The notes beneath the pieces are model-generated. The model was given only the letters and a program-made list of their open reading frames with translations, was not told the origin of the DNA and made no database searches. The translations under genes and the position numbers were made by a program. Positions 43,950-54,544 of a DNA stretch of 64,000 nucleotides are shown here, in pieces (within the stretch, counting starts at the first letter, position 1; each line of letters opens with the position of its first letter). Origin of the DNA: Pleurodeles waltl (Eukaryota > Chordata > Amphibia > Caudata > Salamandridae); contig NC_090448.1 in assembly GCF_031143425.1 (NCBI RefSeq), forward strand, positions 529,374,313 through 529,438,312. Direction: 5' to 3'.

Positions 43950-44112
43950 ATGCCTAACTCCACATTTAAGCCAATAGGCAGCTATTCTAAATACCAAATG
44001 TAATGTCTAATGCCACGTTAAAGCCAATAGGCAGCTAAACTGAATACAGAATGTAATGTCTAATACCATGTTAAAGCCAATAGGCAGCTAAACTGAATAC
44101 AACATGTAATGT
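43950..44112 (-). repeat. 53-bp tandem repeats in ERV-2 U3, left LTR
   Basis: Three copies of a unit containing GTTAAAGCCAATAGGCAGCT. Each has a CCAAT word. The same array is in the other LTR at about 47770-47930, so it predates insertion. Position in U3 suggests enhancer repeats. Confidence 0.75.
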
Positions 44113-44193
44113 GCTACTGGTGAACATTGAGCAACTAATATGCGCAGTGGTAAAACACAAAGTCATTGGTCAAGCACAATTAATGGCATAACA

Positions 44194-45087
44194 TCTCCAT
44201 CCTATGACCAATGACTTTCTCTTATTTCAAACAAAAACAACAAAAAAAAACCATTATAAGCAAATCAGATTTGAATGATAAAAGCAATCATTGTAAAGCA
44301 ATGGAAGTGGATTAACATATTAATCTCTTAACCTTTCACATCATATACACCTACAATGAAAAGACTGAAGCTTATATACTCTGATTGGGATAATAACTGA
44401 TTGAATAGTGTCTCTAAAACAGCAAGTTGATGTAGTATGATTTCTACTCATGTAAAGGTACACGTTCCACCTGAAAGGTTTGCTGGAATGTAAGTGAAAT
44501 TCAGGGTTCCACACGAAAAAACACAGACAGTTAACTGGCAAAGTTGCTTAGTTCCAGTGGAAGAATGTAATCAAACAAGTTGACAAACTTTATATTGATC
44601 CCATGTAGAACTTGAACTGAAGGCGCCAGTTGCGGAAAATGGATCCATGGTGTTTGTACTTTAATCAATCAGGTTCAGGTTGTGGGGGCGGTCTCTCCCC
44701 CGACCCCACACGCACACACCTGAAGGGAGACCACACAGCACACTCATGGTCAGTGGCGAGTCGTGGTAGGATCTGCAAAAGAAAAAAGTATGACTTTTTT
44801 TGCAAATAACATTTGTCATCTGAAATGTGCCCTTCTTCTTCCTTTCCTTGTTTTATACTCAGCAGGATGTTTTTGGGGCCCTATGTTATGATTTCTGCAG
44901 GTTCTGGAGGGTCATTTGAGGATTCAACCCACACCTTAGCACTGAGGTTTTTATCTGCTGCACCACAGCTTCCCTTTCCTTGCACTGTCAGAAGGGCTGG
45001 GGCAGACTCCTTCCTTACCAAACCTCCATTCACTGCACTTATGACAAGTTGGGCATTTCTGTCTCCAATCTGTATGAATAAATCAGA
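44194..45087 (-). other. ERV-2 3' internal region without recognisable gene
   Basis: About 0.9 kb. A purine stretch GGATGGAGA borders the LTR (candidate polypurine tract). A GC-rich GGTTGTGGGGGCGGTC patch is near 44680. No env motif was found. Confidence 0.5.
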
Positions 45088-45696
45088 TTATCTTCTAGTT
45101 ATCAGCATCCTTTTGATTTTGACTTGGTAATCTGCAGCAATCACTCCCCCTAAAACCTGATCAATTTGCCATATCGGTCCTGGTAACTTTCCTCCCCCCA
45201 ACTGATCTTTGACTGTTTGTGGGACAGAACTCTGTTGTGTGTGCTGACAAATAGGACACTGCAAAATCACAGTTTGTATCAAATCTAGGGGAATGTGCAT
45301 CTCTCTAATCTCTGCCCACCTGTAAGTGGCTTTCTCTCCTAGCTGTCCACATTTCTGGCGCACCCACTTAGCCATCCCCACCAAGTCAGAATTCTGGGTT
45401 GACACTTCTGTCTCTGAAATTTTGGCTTTAACATCTGCAAGGGAATTGAACCAGTTATGTACAAGCCATGTGGAAAACCAAACGGCTAAACCATTGGCAG
45501 TGAACCAAGAATCCGTGTAAAAATGACAAGTCTCAAGCAGCTCTTGCTTTAAAGTCTGACACACATTGTACAACTCTGCATATTGGTTACCTTTTCCTTC
45601 TCCTGTGGTAGACAACAACTTTTCAGTAACTGGATTGAATGACACTGCTTTCCATTGTCTTTTAGTACTCATGCATTTCAATGAATCATTAGTCAA
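45088..45696 (-). pseudogene. pol: ERV-2 pol: RNase H end and integrase zinc domain
   Basis: The minus-strand frame shows RNase H motifs (GKGNQYAEL and FYTDSWFTANGLA). It is followed by an integrase zinc-domain end with CPICQ and then KLPGPIWQIDQ, where the first catalytic Asp region begins. It ends in an unrelated tail, so integrase core is deleted. The TDSWxxANGLA form is retroviral rather than gypsy-like. Confidence 0.8.
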
Positions 45697-45987
45697 ACAA
45701 ACACTCTTTTATCCTCAGGGGACCCAAATTCAAATGGTGCACTCAATTTCACTAGTGACTCTTTTACCTGTGGCACTCCCTGCAACCCTCTCCTCATCCT
45801 GTAAAGGGGCTTGTGACACATGTTCATGTAGGGCTGCAGTGACTCGAGCCCTGTTTTGTATGTACCAGATCCAGTGTATAATACTAGCCTCCTGTACCTG
45901 TCTTATACTGTGAGATTTAGGTGAACTCATCACGCACTACATGATTGATAGTTCACGTTTCAGAATTACATTATCATTTAATGTCAT

Positions 45988-46341
45988 TTAATCAGTATTC
46001 ACTAGAGCCCAATAACAAGTCAAAAGCTGTTTTTCAAAAGGAGTACAGTGCTCCACAAAGTCAGATAGTTTTCTAATCCAAAATTCCAGAGGCACGCTTG
46101 TCCTCTCCTGTTTGTGCCACATATTTAAGTTGGTATATGGTCCCTGATTTACTTGTACATCAGTGTTTCCCTCTTTCACTACGCACAAATCTAAAGTCTG
46201 TTGAATTATTTCATTTGCCAAATCAAAAGCACGCAGCTGCTTCTCACTCCCTTCAAATTCATGTTTTTTCCTAGTTACTTTGTACCAAAGTGTTAAGATT
46301 TTACTCAGATGAGGGCTAAACTGTTTCCAAAAATCAAACAA
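45988..46341 (-). pseudogene. ERV-2 pol: RT thumb / RNase H start
   Basis: About 117 codons including FWKQFSPHLSKILTLWYKVT and a later FVEHCTPFEKQLLTCYWAL. These fit the connection region and RNase H N-terminus of retroviral Pol. A frame change separates it from the next piece. Confidence 0.7.
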
Positions 46342-46366
46342 GCGTGTGAAACTCGGTGTCTCTTGC

Positions 46367-46906
46367 TTAGTGCAAATAGTAAGAAACTCTAAAATCTTGT
46401 TTTACCTGTGACAACATCTGTCTATTTTCTGGATTCCACTGAATTCCCAGAAACTGCACATTTTGCGACAGTACTTCCGCCTTGTCTGAATTAATTTTAA
46501 ACATCGTACTTTCCAAAAGCGGTCTGAATATAACATTCTCAAGTTCGTGCTCAGTGTAATCTTTTAAGGAATGCACTTCAACTGCCAACAACCGTGGGCT
46601 GCTCTGCACACTGAGATCTACGCTCTGCTCAAGAGGCTCACACTGGCCCCCACCTTTTTTAACCTCCTCATTACTGGAATGTGAAAAGCCAGATTCTCCT
46701 GCAACAGCAGTTTTATCTTGCAACAGTTTATTCTGGCTAATTTGCTCACGTAAATTCTCATTTTCATGTTCTAACTGCCTGCATCTCGCATGCATTTTTC
46801 TGTAAGCAGACATAAGTATCCAAACCCTTCTTTCAAGAACAAAAAGGACATAATTTCTTTCAAAAAGCACATTTTCTAAATATGAAAACACTTTTGCTTT
46901 ATCCAA
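46367..46906 (-). pseudogene. ERV-2 deletion junction: coiled-coil N-terminus fused to RT
   Basis: One open frame begins with a helix-rich, coiled-coil-like segment (YRKMHARCRQLEHENENLRE). It ends with the RT signature VQFLGIQWNPENRQ. The first part probably is the start of gag. The protease and most of RT that should lie between are missing, so the element suffered an in-frame internal deletion or is a packaged defective form. Confidence 0.6.
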
Positions 46907-47108
46907 GCACTCATCTCAAGACTCACAAGTCCTGATAAACAAGAAAAAATGTTTTTCACAGCACCATAAGGCAGTTTAACTTCACATGCATTTTCAAACA
47001 TGGTCTGCCGTGCTTCTTTAATTCTCTAAACAACAAAAACAATTACACTTTTAAATAGTGCACTTCCAAGCTCCAATTCGACTCCCAGACTGTCGACTAA
47101 CGCGAAAA
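46907..47108 (-). other. ERV-2 leader
   Basis: A short leader next to the 5' LTR. On the minus strand the first bases after the LTR are TTTTCGCGTTAGTCGACAG. I could not match a tRNA with confidence. Confidence 0.5.
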
Positions 47109-48014
47109 TGTTTTGCTTTCCTTATCTTATGACCGAGCTTACAAAACTTCTCTGGAATGCACTTCTTAGTTTAAAGAAGACATTTATTATTATTACTTCA
47201 CCACGAGGTTCCTGAAAGACTAGATTAGTAGGTTGGAAGCACACGTTTAAAAGTAGTCACAGTAAATGAAAGCAAAATATATCAAAGTACTTCTCAATTG
47301 CAATGTACACAGCAAATACATGTGATTATATTATAGCATAACTTCAAAGCAAAGAATAAAAGTCAAAATTTCATCACCGTAGGGCCTATCACTGCTCGTC
47401 ATCCTTCTCATGCCTGCAAGTTGATGAATCCTGTTCCACTGCGAGAAAGAGATTTTCCCCCAAACGGGAGGCCAGGCAGCTGATGTCCGCTCCTGACTGA
47501 AGTCTTGGAAAATTTCCCCTTGCTGCTGCCCAGGGACACAGTTTAAAGCAAAAATGCTGGCTCAGTGTGGGAACAGAATAAGAGTTTGGAGAGTGGCCAA
47601 GTCTCCAAATCTCAGTCGCTCCCAGACTGGGTAGAGAGGTAAACACAAAATCTACGCTCCCTTATAAGCTAGGGTTTGGTGTGAATTCAATACGAAAAAC
47701 ACAGCTTGGTCAACCATGTGGAAAAACACAGCTTGGAAAAACACAGCTCATCTGCAATGTCTCAACTGCAATGCCTAACTCCACGTTAAAGCCATTAGGC
47801 AGCTAACCTAAATACCAAATGTAATGTCTAATGCCACGTTAAAGCCAATAGGCAGCTAAACTGAATACAGAATGTAATGTCTAATGCCACGTTAAAGCCA
47901 ATAGGCAGCTAAACTGAATACAACATGTCATGTGCTACTGGTGAACATTGAGCAACTAATACGCGCAGTGGTGAAACACAAAGTCATTGGTCAAACACAA
48001 TTAATGGCATAACA
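47109..48014 (-). mobile_element. ERV-2 5' LTR (906 bp)
   Basis: Uninterrupted copy of the LTR, with the 53-bp U3 repeats near 47770-47930. TG...CA ends on the minus strand. Confidence 0.92.
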
Positions 48015-48019
48015 GGCAT

Positions 48020-49620
48020 TGTCAGATTTTTAAAATTGCAGGGATGCTCCATGTCGTAAAGATGCCATCTAATCTCTCAATGACTTTTTCCTGAGTGATA
48101 GATGAACAACCTTTTAATGGAAAGCAGCAGTATTCATCCACAATTACCATGAGGTGATTGCCATTTTCAAAAGGACAGAAAAAGTCAACAACAATTCTTT
48201 CCTATGCATGCTTTGGCAACTGTGACACATCTAAGGGGTATTGAGTAGTTTTCTATGCAGGCAGTTGCATAAATTACAGGCTTTCAGCTCCCTTTCAACT
48301 CTTTCATTAAGATGAAGAAACCAGACTTGATCTCGTAAAGCTCATTTTATGGCAACAACTGCACTACGGCCTCAAACCTCTCAGGATAATGCCTTCTTGT
48401 GTTACGGACAATTATCTTTGAGATTTTTAAACTTCTGGTATTCTCTGTCACTGGTAAGAAGTCCTGTATGTTGGTTTCATGACTGATGTGTTATAATGGC
48501 TTTCAGTTTTAACATGTCACTATCCTGACTCATGGCCGTGACACTGAAAGGACAGCTGGTGTGTTTGCATTCACGATGAAGTTTATGTAGGCTTCAGCTG
48601 TCTTAAATGGGGTACCTTGACACTATAGAGGCACTCTGGAGAAGTAGTCGGCAGGTTTTGCTCTTTTCCTGGACGATGCACGATTGTGTAGTTGTACTCT
48701 TGTATAGACCCCCAATGTCCAATGCACAGAGACATCTTGGCCTTTAGATTGCCAAAGATGGTAAGCTGTGCTTGATGATGTCACAAGCATGAAAGGCTTT
48801 TTGTATAGGAATACGTGCAAGTGTTCTCAAGCACACCCCACTGCTAAACCTTCTTTTTCAGGATGTGAATGAGCACGTTCAGTCGGGGACAAACTTTTGC
48901 TTGCTCATGCCGCAATATGTCTTCGAGCATTTGGGTGTCCATTGTGCTGTGCAAGGATTGCTCCTAACCCAACCAGGCTAGCATCAGCAGCAACTTGACA
49001 ATTTCTCTGTGTAACTTTGGGTCAAAATATTGCATTTCTGTAGCAGTTTCAATAGCGGTTTTGATTCTCCTAAAACTTTGCTTGCATTCATGTGACCAGT
49101 GAAATTAAACATTATTTTTTGTCAACCCTCTCAGTGACAAAGTCTTGTATGTATCTAGAACAATAACTGGCCATGCCAAGGAATGGGCATAACATGAAAA
49201 TATCCTGTTGGGGACTGGCAGTTGACAACGCTTGTACTTTAGCAGGATCTGGTGTCATCAGAAAAGATATGGCTAAAGAATTTTAGCTTGTTCTTATTAA
49301 ATTTACATTTAGCTAGTCGAAGGTAAACATCAACATTACACAAACATCTTCTTCAATTTCACTTGATACTGACACTGACAAACTTTTCGATGATGAGGAT
49401 TGACTTCGTTTGGTGTTGATTTGTCTCAACTGATGTTGTTGCTTGGCCTTGTGGGCGTGCGTCGAGCGTCTCTCCTGGAACTTTCGGTCGGCAATTATAT
49501 TTTCTCGCCGTGACACACTTACTTTTTTCCTTCACCTTGCAAACCATTATCTGTCCAAAGTCTGGACATTTACCTTCAAGTGGAAATGATAATCTACATC
49601 TGAAACACTAATTCTCTTTC
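48020..49620 (-). pseudogene. Old gypsy pol: integrase core, RNase H, RT remnants
   Basis: Reading right to left, there is a nucleocapsid knuckle-like CFRC...KCP near 49560-49610, RT-like fragments at 49000-49300 and RNase H with a PADYFSR end near 48630. An integrase core opening (RIVVDFFCPFENGNHLMVIVD) lies near 48150-48210. Multiple stops. The reading continues at 43050 beyond ERV-2. Confidence 0.7.
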
Positions 49621-49639
49621 TGTGGAGGCATCACCTTGT

Positions 49640-50320
49640 GTGCTTCAGCTTTGTCTCTTGGCTTGCTTTTTATGTTCATGACTGACTCCCTTTTGGGCAT
49701 CTCCGGCCTCCCAGTTAGCAGCTTGCTGATCAGCACCTTCTTCAGCTCTGGTAGCCATGGTAACTCATTCCATACTATGAGTTTCTCTCAGCATTCATTG
49801 TCCGAATGAATCGGACTGGCATGAATCTCTTTAATTAAATTAATTGAATCTGCAGTGTTTGATGAGCATATGTCGTCTCTCAACAAATTTGTCTCTAGTT
49901 TCACCAGCTCTTTGTTGCTCTTGACTGAAAATGTACTGTTCATATTCTACATTCGGAATTGGATTGAACTTGAGATTCAAGGTTTCTTTAATTTGACAGC
50001 ATGTGACTTCCTCATCTGTGTCATTCTCTTTAAAACTTCTTTTGCACCATCACCAGCAAGATTCTTCAGGTACTTGGTAATATTTCTGTTATCTGTTTCT
50101 TCCAGCGCATCAATGAGATCATTAAATGACTCTATCCAAGCAGTTCATTTATCGCCAATAATTTTCTTTTTGGTGTTATCGAAGGGTGGTAGTGGTTTTA
50201 GGAAGGCAGCAACATTTAACTGTTCATGGGAGTGGCTGACACTGCGACTGGAGTTCTCTTCGACTCCATCTGCCATCTATCAGGATCTCTTCCATTCATA
50301 CAGTCAGCCTGGCCCTGTGA
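49640..50320 (-). pseudogene. Old gypsy gag remnant
   Basis: Minus-strand peptides FLKPLPPFDNTKKKIIGDKW and WIESFNDLIDALEETDNRN near 50080-50210 resemble the capsid opening of Mag-like Gag (PPFD...KW..WIE.F). Further downstream frames become broken before the zinc knuckle. Confidence 0.65.
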
Positions 50321-50409
50321 CATGCTAGCCTCGGGTCATCTTTTATGCTTGTGGGAAATATGTCCTCTTTCTTGGCCTCCGTTTGAAGAACGTCCTTCTA
50401 CTGGGCTTC

Positions 50410-50832
50410 TCACTGCTTCAGGTATGGACGGCTCCATAAGCACAACCCCAGTACTTCTTCTTGGGCGTCCTCGCCCGCCGCTGAGGTCGTAGAGCTCTTC
50501 TTCTCGAGGCTCAGGTAAGTGTAACTATAGTATGCTTTGTTATCAACTGTTCTGTTAGGTAGCACTCTTTTCTGTATCTGTTTATGGCTGCCTTTAGCAT
50601 TATCACTCCATGCACTGTATAGCTTTATATTTCGTAGTAGCACAGTACCTTTCAGTATGGCCTTGCTCATAGTTTCTTGGCCGATGATGCGTAGACTTCT
50701 TAGTGAAGCTTTCTTTATCTTTAAAAGTTTCATACCAAATGGAGTTGCAATTTGACTCCACATACGGTAAACGTTGATTCTGCACTTCAACAAATGCACA
50801 TGTGGCATGCACAAGCAGTTTGCTTGGACCAC
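50410..50832 (-). other. Open frame of unknown nature in the old gypsy leader
   Basis: A 140-codon minus-strand open frame between the 5' LTR and gag. It has basic composition and no recognisable motif. It may be chance or a leader-encoded remnant. Confidence 0.25.
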
Positions 50833-50895
50833 AGCAAACTCTCTGGGAGAGCACTGTCAGTCTTCGAGTTACTTATCCCCTATCTAGTAGCCAGT

Positions 50896-51098
50896 TGTAG
50901 TGTCCTCCCCAGCCTGAGTACCAGCCAATGAATACACCACACACGGAGCTATGTATTACACGTATTTATTTGTCTGCGTGTAATTGCAGACTCAACATTC
51001 TAAACCAACTTTCACTTCCCCACGTTCTAACACTCAGGTCATCACTCTATGGTATCTTTCAGGAGCCAAAAGGTTTCCATCATTCACATGACACTACA
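50896..51098 (-). mobile_element. Putative 5' LTR of the old gypsy element (203 bp)
   Basis: It is bounded by 9-bp inverted ends, TGTAGTGTC at 50896 and GACACTACA ending 51098. On the minus strand the sequence after it reads TGGCTACTAG, a plausible mutated tRNA-Ser(GCT) primer site when compared with the young element. No partner LTR is visible, so the call rests on the ends, position and primer site. Confidence 0.55.
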
Positions 51099-51560
51099 GA
51101 CAGCGGTGCTTAATTTGAGCCAGTGGTTTCTGGTTATTTAGCAGTTAATTGTCAACACCACCACTTATGTCCATCTGCCACTGTTGTGCGTACACTAGCA
51201 CATCCAAGAGCTCATTTACACTAAGATGCTGTTGCTGGCAAAATTCAGACTTATTTGTGTTTATTCATTACATCCTTGAATATCCAGTTTGCAATAAACC
51301 AATGCTTGTTAAATTTCTCATTTATTATAACCAGTGCTTGTCAATTATGCACATTGTATTCCACCTGCTCCAACTGTAACTGCCAAAACATGTGCTCTTC
51401 ACAACGTGATCTGTATTGAACATGTGCCACAATCAGGAGGATAATTGCTAATTTCCTTAACAAGCAATCAACTGCCAAAAGGCACATGTGAACATTTGAT
51501 TATTTAAGGATGCTTGTGAGTCTGAGGCCTTGCTTGGCTTTGTACCTATTGCTCTGCTTA
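51099..51560. other. Unassigned sequence
   Basis: About 460 bp. It begins GACAGCGGTGCTTAATTTGAGCC, which resembles a hAT-like terminus, but no matching inverted end was found. No gene. Confidence 0.35.
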
Positions 51561-51565
51561 CCTAT

Positions 51566-51775
51566 TTCCAGTCAAGTTAACTTCCTTGTCCTCCAGCCGG
51601 CCTCCAGTGGAGTTCCAGTACAAGTCAAGCTCCTTGTTCTCCTCCTGCCTCCAGTCGAGTTCTAGTGTACCTTGTTCTCCGACCAGCTTCCAGTCAAGTT
51701 CCAGCATTTCTTGTTCTCTGGACAGCTTGCAGTCGAGTTCCGATGGTCCTCGCCCTCTGGTCGGCTTCCTGAGGA
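51566..51775. repeat. Degenerate minisatellite, about 39-bp units
   Basis: About five units sharing TTCCAGTCAAGTTCC, then CTTGTTCTC, then CCAGC, with 37-47 bp spacing and considerable divergence. Open frames over it on both strands are a by-product. Confidence 0.75.
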
Positions 51776-51779
51776 GTCC

Positions 51780-53069
51780 CAGCACTCCTCTTCAGTCTCC
51801 TGCCGAAGATCCTGTATTTCCTGTAAAAGAGACAAAATAAGAAAGGTGAAAAAGCCTAGTTTGCGTTCTTCTGAAATTTTCAAGCAAATAACTTAATTTC
51901 AAGGTAAAGAAAGATTAATTTCTTACATGAAATGAAACAGAGCTCTGTCTTATAAATAGTTTATAAAAATAAGAACTAGTGTGATTTATCGTGTGGGTGG
52001 GAGTCCAAGATACCGCTAAACAGACAGTAAGGAAAGACCTATTTCCTGTAACAAGTGTTTCCTGAGAATTAGGAGTTTGGAAATAGGGCAAGTTTATCAA
52101 TACTATTATTGGCAAGAGATTATGTCAGAACACAAAGAAGCCCTTTAGTCAAGTTGATTGTTTTTGAATTTAGACATTGCTTCAGAGACAATGAAAGTAT
52201 TGTAAAAATAGGAAGTGATCTGTTCAGCCGTATAGAAAGGTATGCACAATGTGTCTACGATAACTGACATTATGCAATGTATACATTTGCAATAGTTTAT
52301 GCAACTTCAAAGTATTAATGAAGTAATTATTTTGCAGCCCAGAATCCTAAAAACCAAGAACCCAGTATTTTGAGGAGCAATGGGTTGTGAAAGCTGCAGT
52401 GGTTGCCTGATGAGGGCCCTGGCTCTCATTTTTTCCCCTCAAATTAAGAAGACAGAAGACAGTATATGGTACACTGACAGTAGTATCATAATTTAGTGGA
52501 TGAAAGCTGACAACTCAGGTATGTGGCTACATCTTTGGCTTTTCTGTTCCACCAGGTAATTAGTAGGGTGGTATGACTATGCCCCACGCTGCATTGAAAC
52601 GGAGAGGCAGCATGACCCTCACAAAAGAGGAGCTTTGGAACCTCCCCTAAGCTGCATCTGTATTTGAAATGCTATTGTTCCCATGTTAGCATATTGGTTA
52701 TCAAGCAAACCCCATCTTTAAACACATCCTGTTCAGCCTCATAGCAGCCATCTTAGGTAGGTGATAGGTAAGTCATTTTTATTTGTTATATTACATATAA
52801 GGAGGAAAGTGACAAAGTCAAACAAGTGCATAAATTGGAAGTCACAAAGACATCTTGTTTAGCAGAATTGCATCCATGGGTCAAACACTGGATGAATCTA
52901 AGTGAATTATGAATTTTGTAAGGGGCTCACTGTATAGTAGACATAAAAGAGATATGAAGGATTTATTGCTCCATACCCAAGGTTTCCAAGCTTGTAGGCT
53001 CCAGTATTCGCAGAGACTGATGACAAAGAATCTTTTTAAGGTGTCCTTGGCTGAAGCGATGAAAAACAC
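51780..53069. other. Unassigned sequence
   Basis: About 1.3 kb without recognisable coding or terminal repeats. Confidence 0.5.
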
Positions 53070-53072
53070 AAT

Positions 53073-53226
53073 TGTCCTGATTTATACTTTTTTAGCCCCG
53101 CATTTGCGTCATTTTGATGCAAAAGTGGCGCAAACGGACAAAATTCAATAATATTTTGTACGTTTGCGCTGCTTTTGGGTCAAGAAATGACGCAAATGCG
53201 GTGCTAAAAAAGTATAAATCAGGCCC
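53073..53226. mobile_element. Small MITE with near-perfect fold-back, 154 bp
   Basis: The left arm TGTCCTGATTTATAC continues through a TTTTTTAGC run. The right arm is its complement (GTATAAATCAGGCCC), and further CGCATTTGCGTCATTT pairing occurs inside. AAT flanks both sides (53070-53072 and 53227-53229). The 3-bp AT-only duplication suggests a Harbinger-type MITE. Confidence 0.75.
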
Positions 53227-53379
53227 AATGGGCGCAAAAGAATATTCTGTAAAGAACAACAATGTTTTACCTACCATTTTCTCATGACTGAAAATTTACA
53301 AACATTTACCAAACTGGATAACATAGGGATGGATGCCTGTCCAAAACACCTTAACAGTCAGCTGTATATAGGACCTATC

Positions 53380-54170
53380 TTGCCTGTATTTTACAACACT
53401 ATAGGCTGGGCGAAAATGTTTGTACAGTAGTACGTTTGATTTATGAGGCCCCTTCAGCTAGATTGCAGGTGAATAGCATCTTAACCTCTCCTTTTAAAAT
53501 ATCTAGAGGTACAAGGGTTCCCTTTTTCTCCCTTGCTTTTTAATCTCTGTATTGAGCATATTCTTCCTTAGCCCTTTTTACCTGTTATGGCTGAGAGAAA
53601 AAAAAACTGCTTTATATGCAGATGAATATTCTGTTATTTACTGCGAATCCACAGACCGACTTCCCAGCTATCGGCCTGCTGACTTCTGAGTTCGGCAAGG
53701 TGTTTGGCTGTTTGGTAAATGTAGGAAAAACTGAGGTATTGGTCTGGAACCTGGCCTAGTTCTGAGAGAGATGAATTACGTTGGCGTAAATATTTCACAG
53801 AATATAGATATGATCACCGAAGTGAATTGATTGAACTAATGAAGGGCTGGGTCAACCTTCCATTGTTGGTCTTTAGCAGAATTAATTTAGTGAAGATGGT
53901 TATTTTTCCGAAATTCATCTATCTTTTCAGCACAATTCCCTTGCAATTCAGGAAGGAAAGGATGGATAAAATAAAACAGGCCATCTGTAGTTTTATCTGG
54001 GCATATAAGAATACAAGGGTTTCATGGAAGAGGCTTTGAAGAAGAAGGGACGGGGGGAGTGCGATGCTTCGAAATCTAGTGGTATATGTGTGGGCCTTTC
54101 AATTGAAGAATGTCAAAATGCTTTTTAACTCCCCTGATGTCTCGGAGATTGGTTTGCTGTTCAGAGCTAG
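53380..54170 (+). pseudogene. L1-like LINE reverse transcriptase fragment
   Basis: Plus-strand pieces in several frames. RGTRVPFFSLAF lies near 53505 and TALYADEYSVIY near 53610-53640 (the L1 YADD box, mutated to YADE). The clearest piece, in 53827-54039, is LPLLVFSRINLVKMVIFPKF followed by YLFSTIPLQF and ICSFIWAYKN. A later NLVVYVWAFQLKN follows near 54070-54110. This is the RT thumb region of L1-type ORF2. It is truncated at both ends and riddled with stops. Confidence 0.8.
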
Positions 54171-54203
54171 CAATCACTTTCTGTCTAAATTCAGGGAAAC
54201 TAA

Positions 54204-54371
54204 GGGCCTGATTTAGAGTATGGCGGAGGGGGTACTTTGTCTAAAGATGACAGATATCCCGTCCAAAGTATTGCAATCCCATTATAGTCTATTGACCGTG
54301 TAATATGGCAGAACTGGATATAGTCACGTTGGTGGCGGAGTAATCCCTCCACCAAACTCTAAAACAGGCCC
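54204..54371. mobile_element. 168-bp Harbinger-type MITE
   Basis: Ends are GGGCCTGATTTAGAGT and the imperfect complement ACTCTAAAACAGGCCC, with TAA on both sides (54201-54203 and 54372-54374). TAA is the classic PIF/Harbinger target. It inserted in or next to the LINE fragment. Confidence 0.88.
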
Positions 54372-54544
54372 TAAGTACTTTAAAAAAGTATAGCTGAAAG
54401 TACTAAAGGCAATGGCGAGGGTGTGGTCCTGCATTAGATACTCCTTAAAACTGGAATACTAAAGCAACATGGCACCTATTTGAAACTCTCCGGGCACCCA
54501 AGAGTGTCTTAACATTTACTTGGCTCTACCAATTAAGTCAGCAG

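Larger units (their letters stand above)
43051..44193 (-). mobile_element. ERV-2 3' LTR with hAT MITE inserted
   Basis: 1143 bp. It exceeds the 5' LTR by 237 bp, which equals the MITE plus its 8-bp duplication within a base. Scattered substitutions relative to 47109-48014 suggest a few percent divergence. Three near-identical 53-bp repeats lie in U3. Confidence 0.92.
43051..48014 (-). mobile_element. ERV-2: internally deleted retrovirus-like element
   Basis: Two LTRs (43051-44193 and 47109-48014) start TGTTATGCC and end GCAAAACA on the minus strand. They flank about 2.9 kb of gag and pol remnants. Target duplications are GCCAT (43046-43050) and GGCAT (48015-48019), one mismatch. It splits the integrase of the older gypsy element. 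Most of gag, RT, integrase and all of env are absent. Confidence 0.9.
42840..51098 (-). mobile_element. Old Mag-like gypsy element, decayed and interrupted
   Basis: Scattered minus-strand peptides give gag (about 49640-50320), RT/RNase H (about 48620-49300) and integrase (48020-48320, continued at 42880-43050 beyond the inserted retrovirus). A 5' LTR at 50896-51098 closes the right end. No 3' LTR was found on the left, where the hairpin cluster begins. There are many stops and frame changes. Confidence 0.75.

Noticed and set aside
44813..45913. Plus-strand open frames over the ERV-2 internal region
   Set aside because: They are shadows of the minus-strand pol remnants, which carry the recognisable motifs.
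49855..50328. 157-codon plus-strand open frame
   Set aside because: It is antisense to the old gypsy gag, whose capsid motifs are on the minus strand.
51099..51125. CAGCGGTGCTTAATTTGAGCC as a hAT-like terminus
   Set aside because: No complementary end or 8-bp duplication was found nearby.
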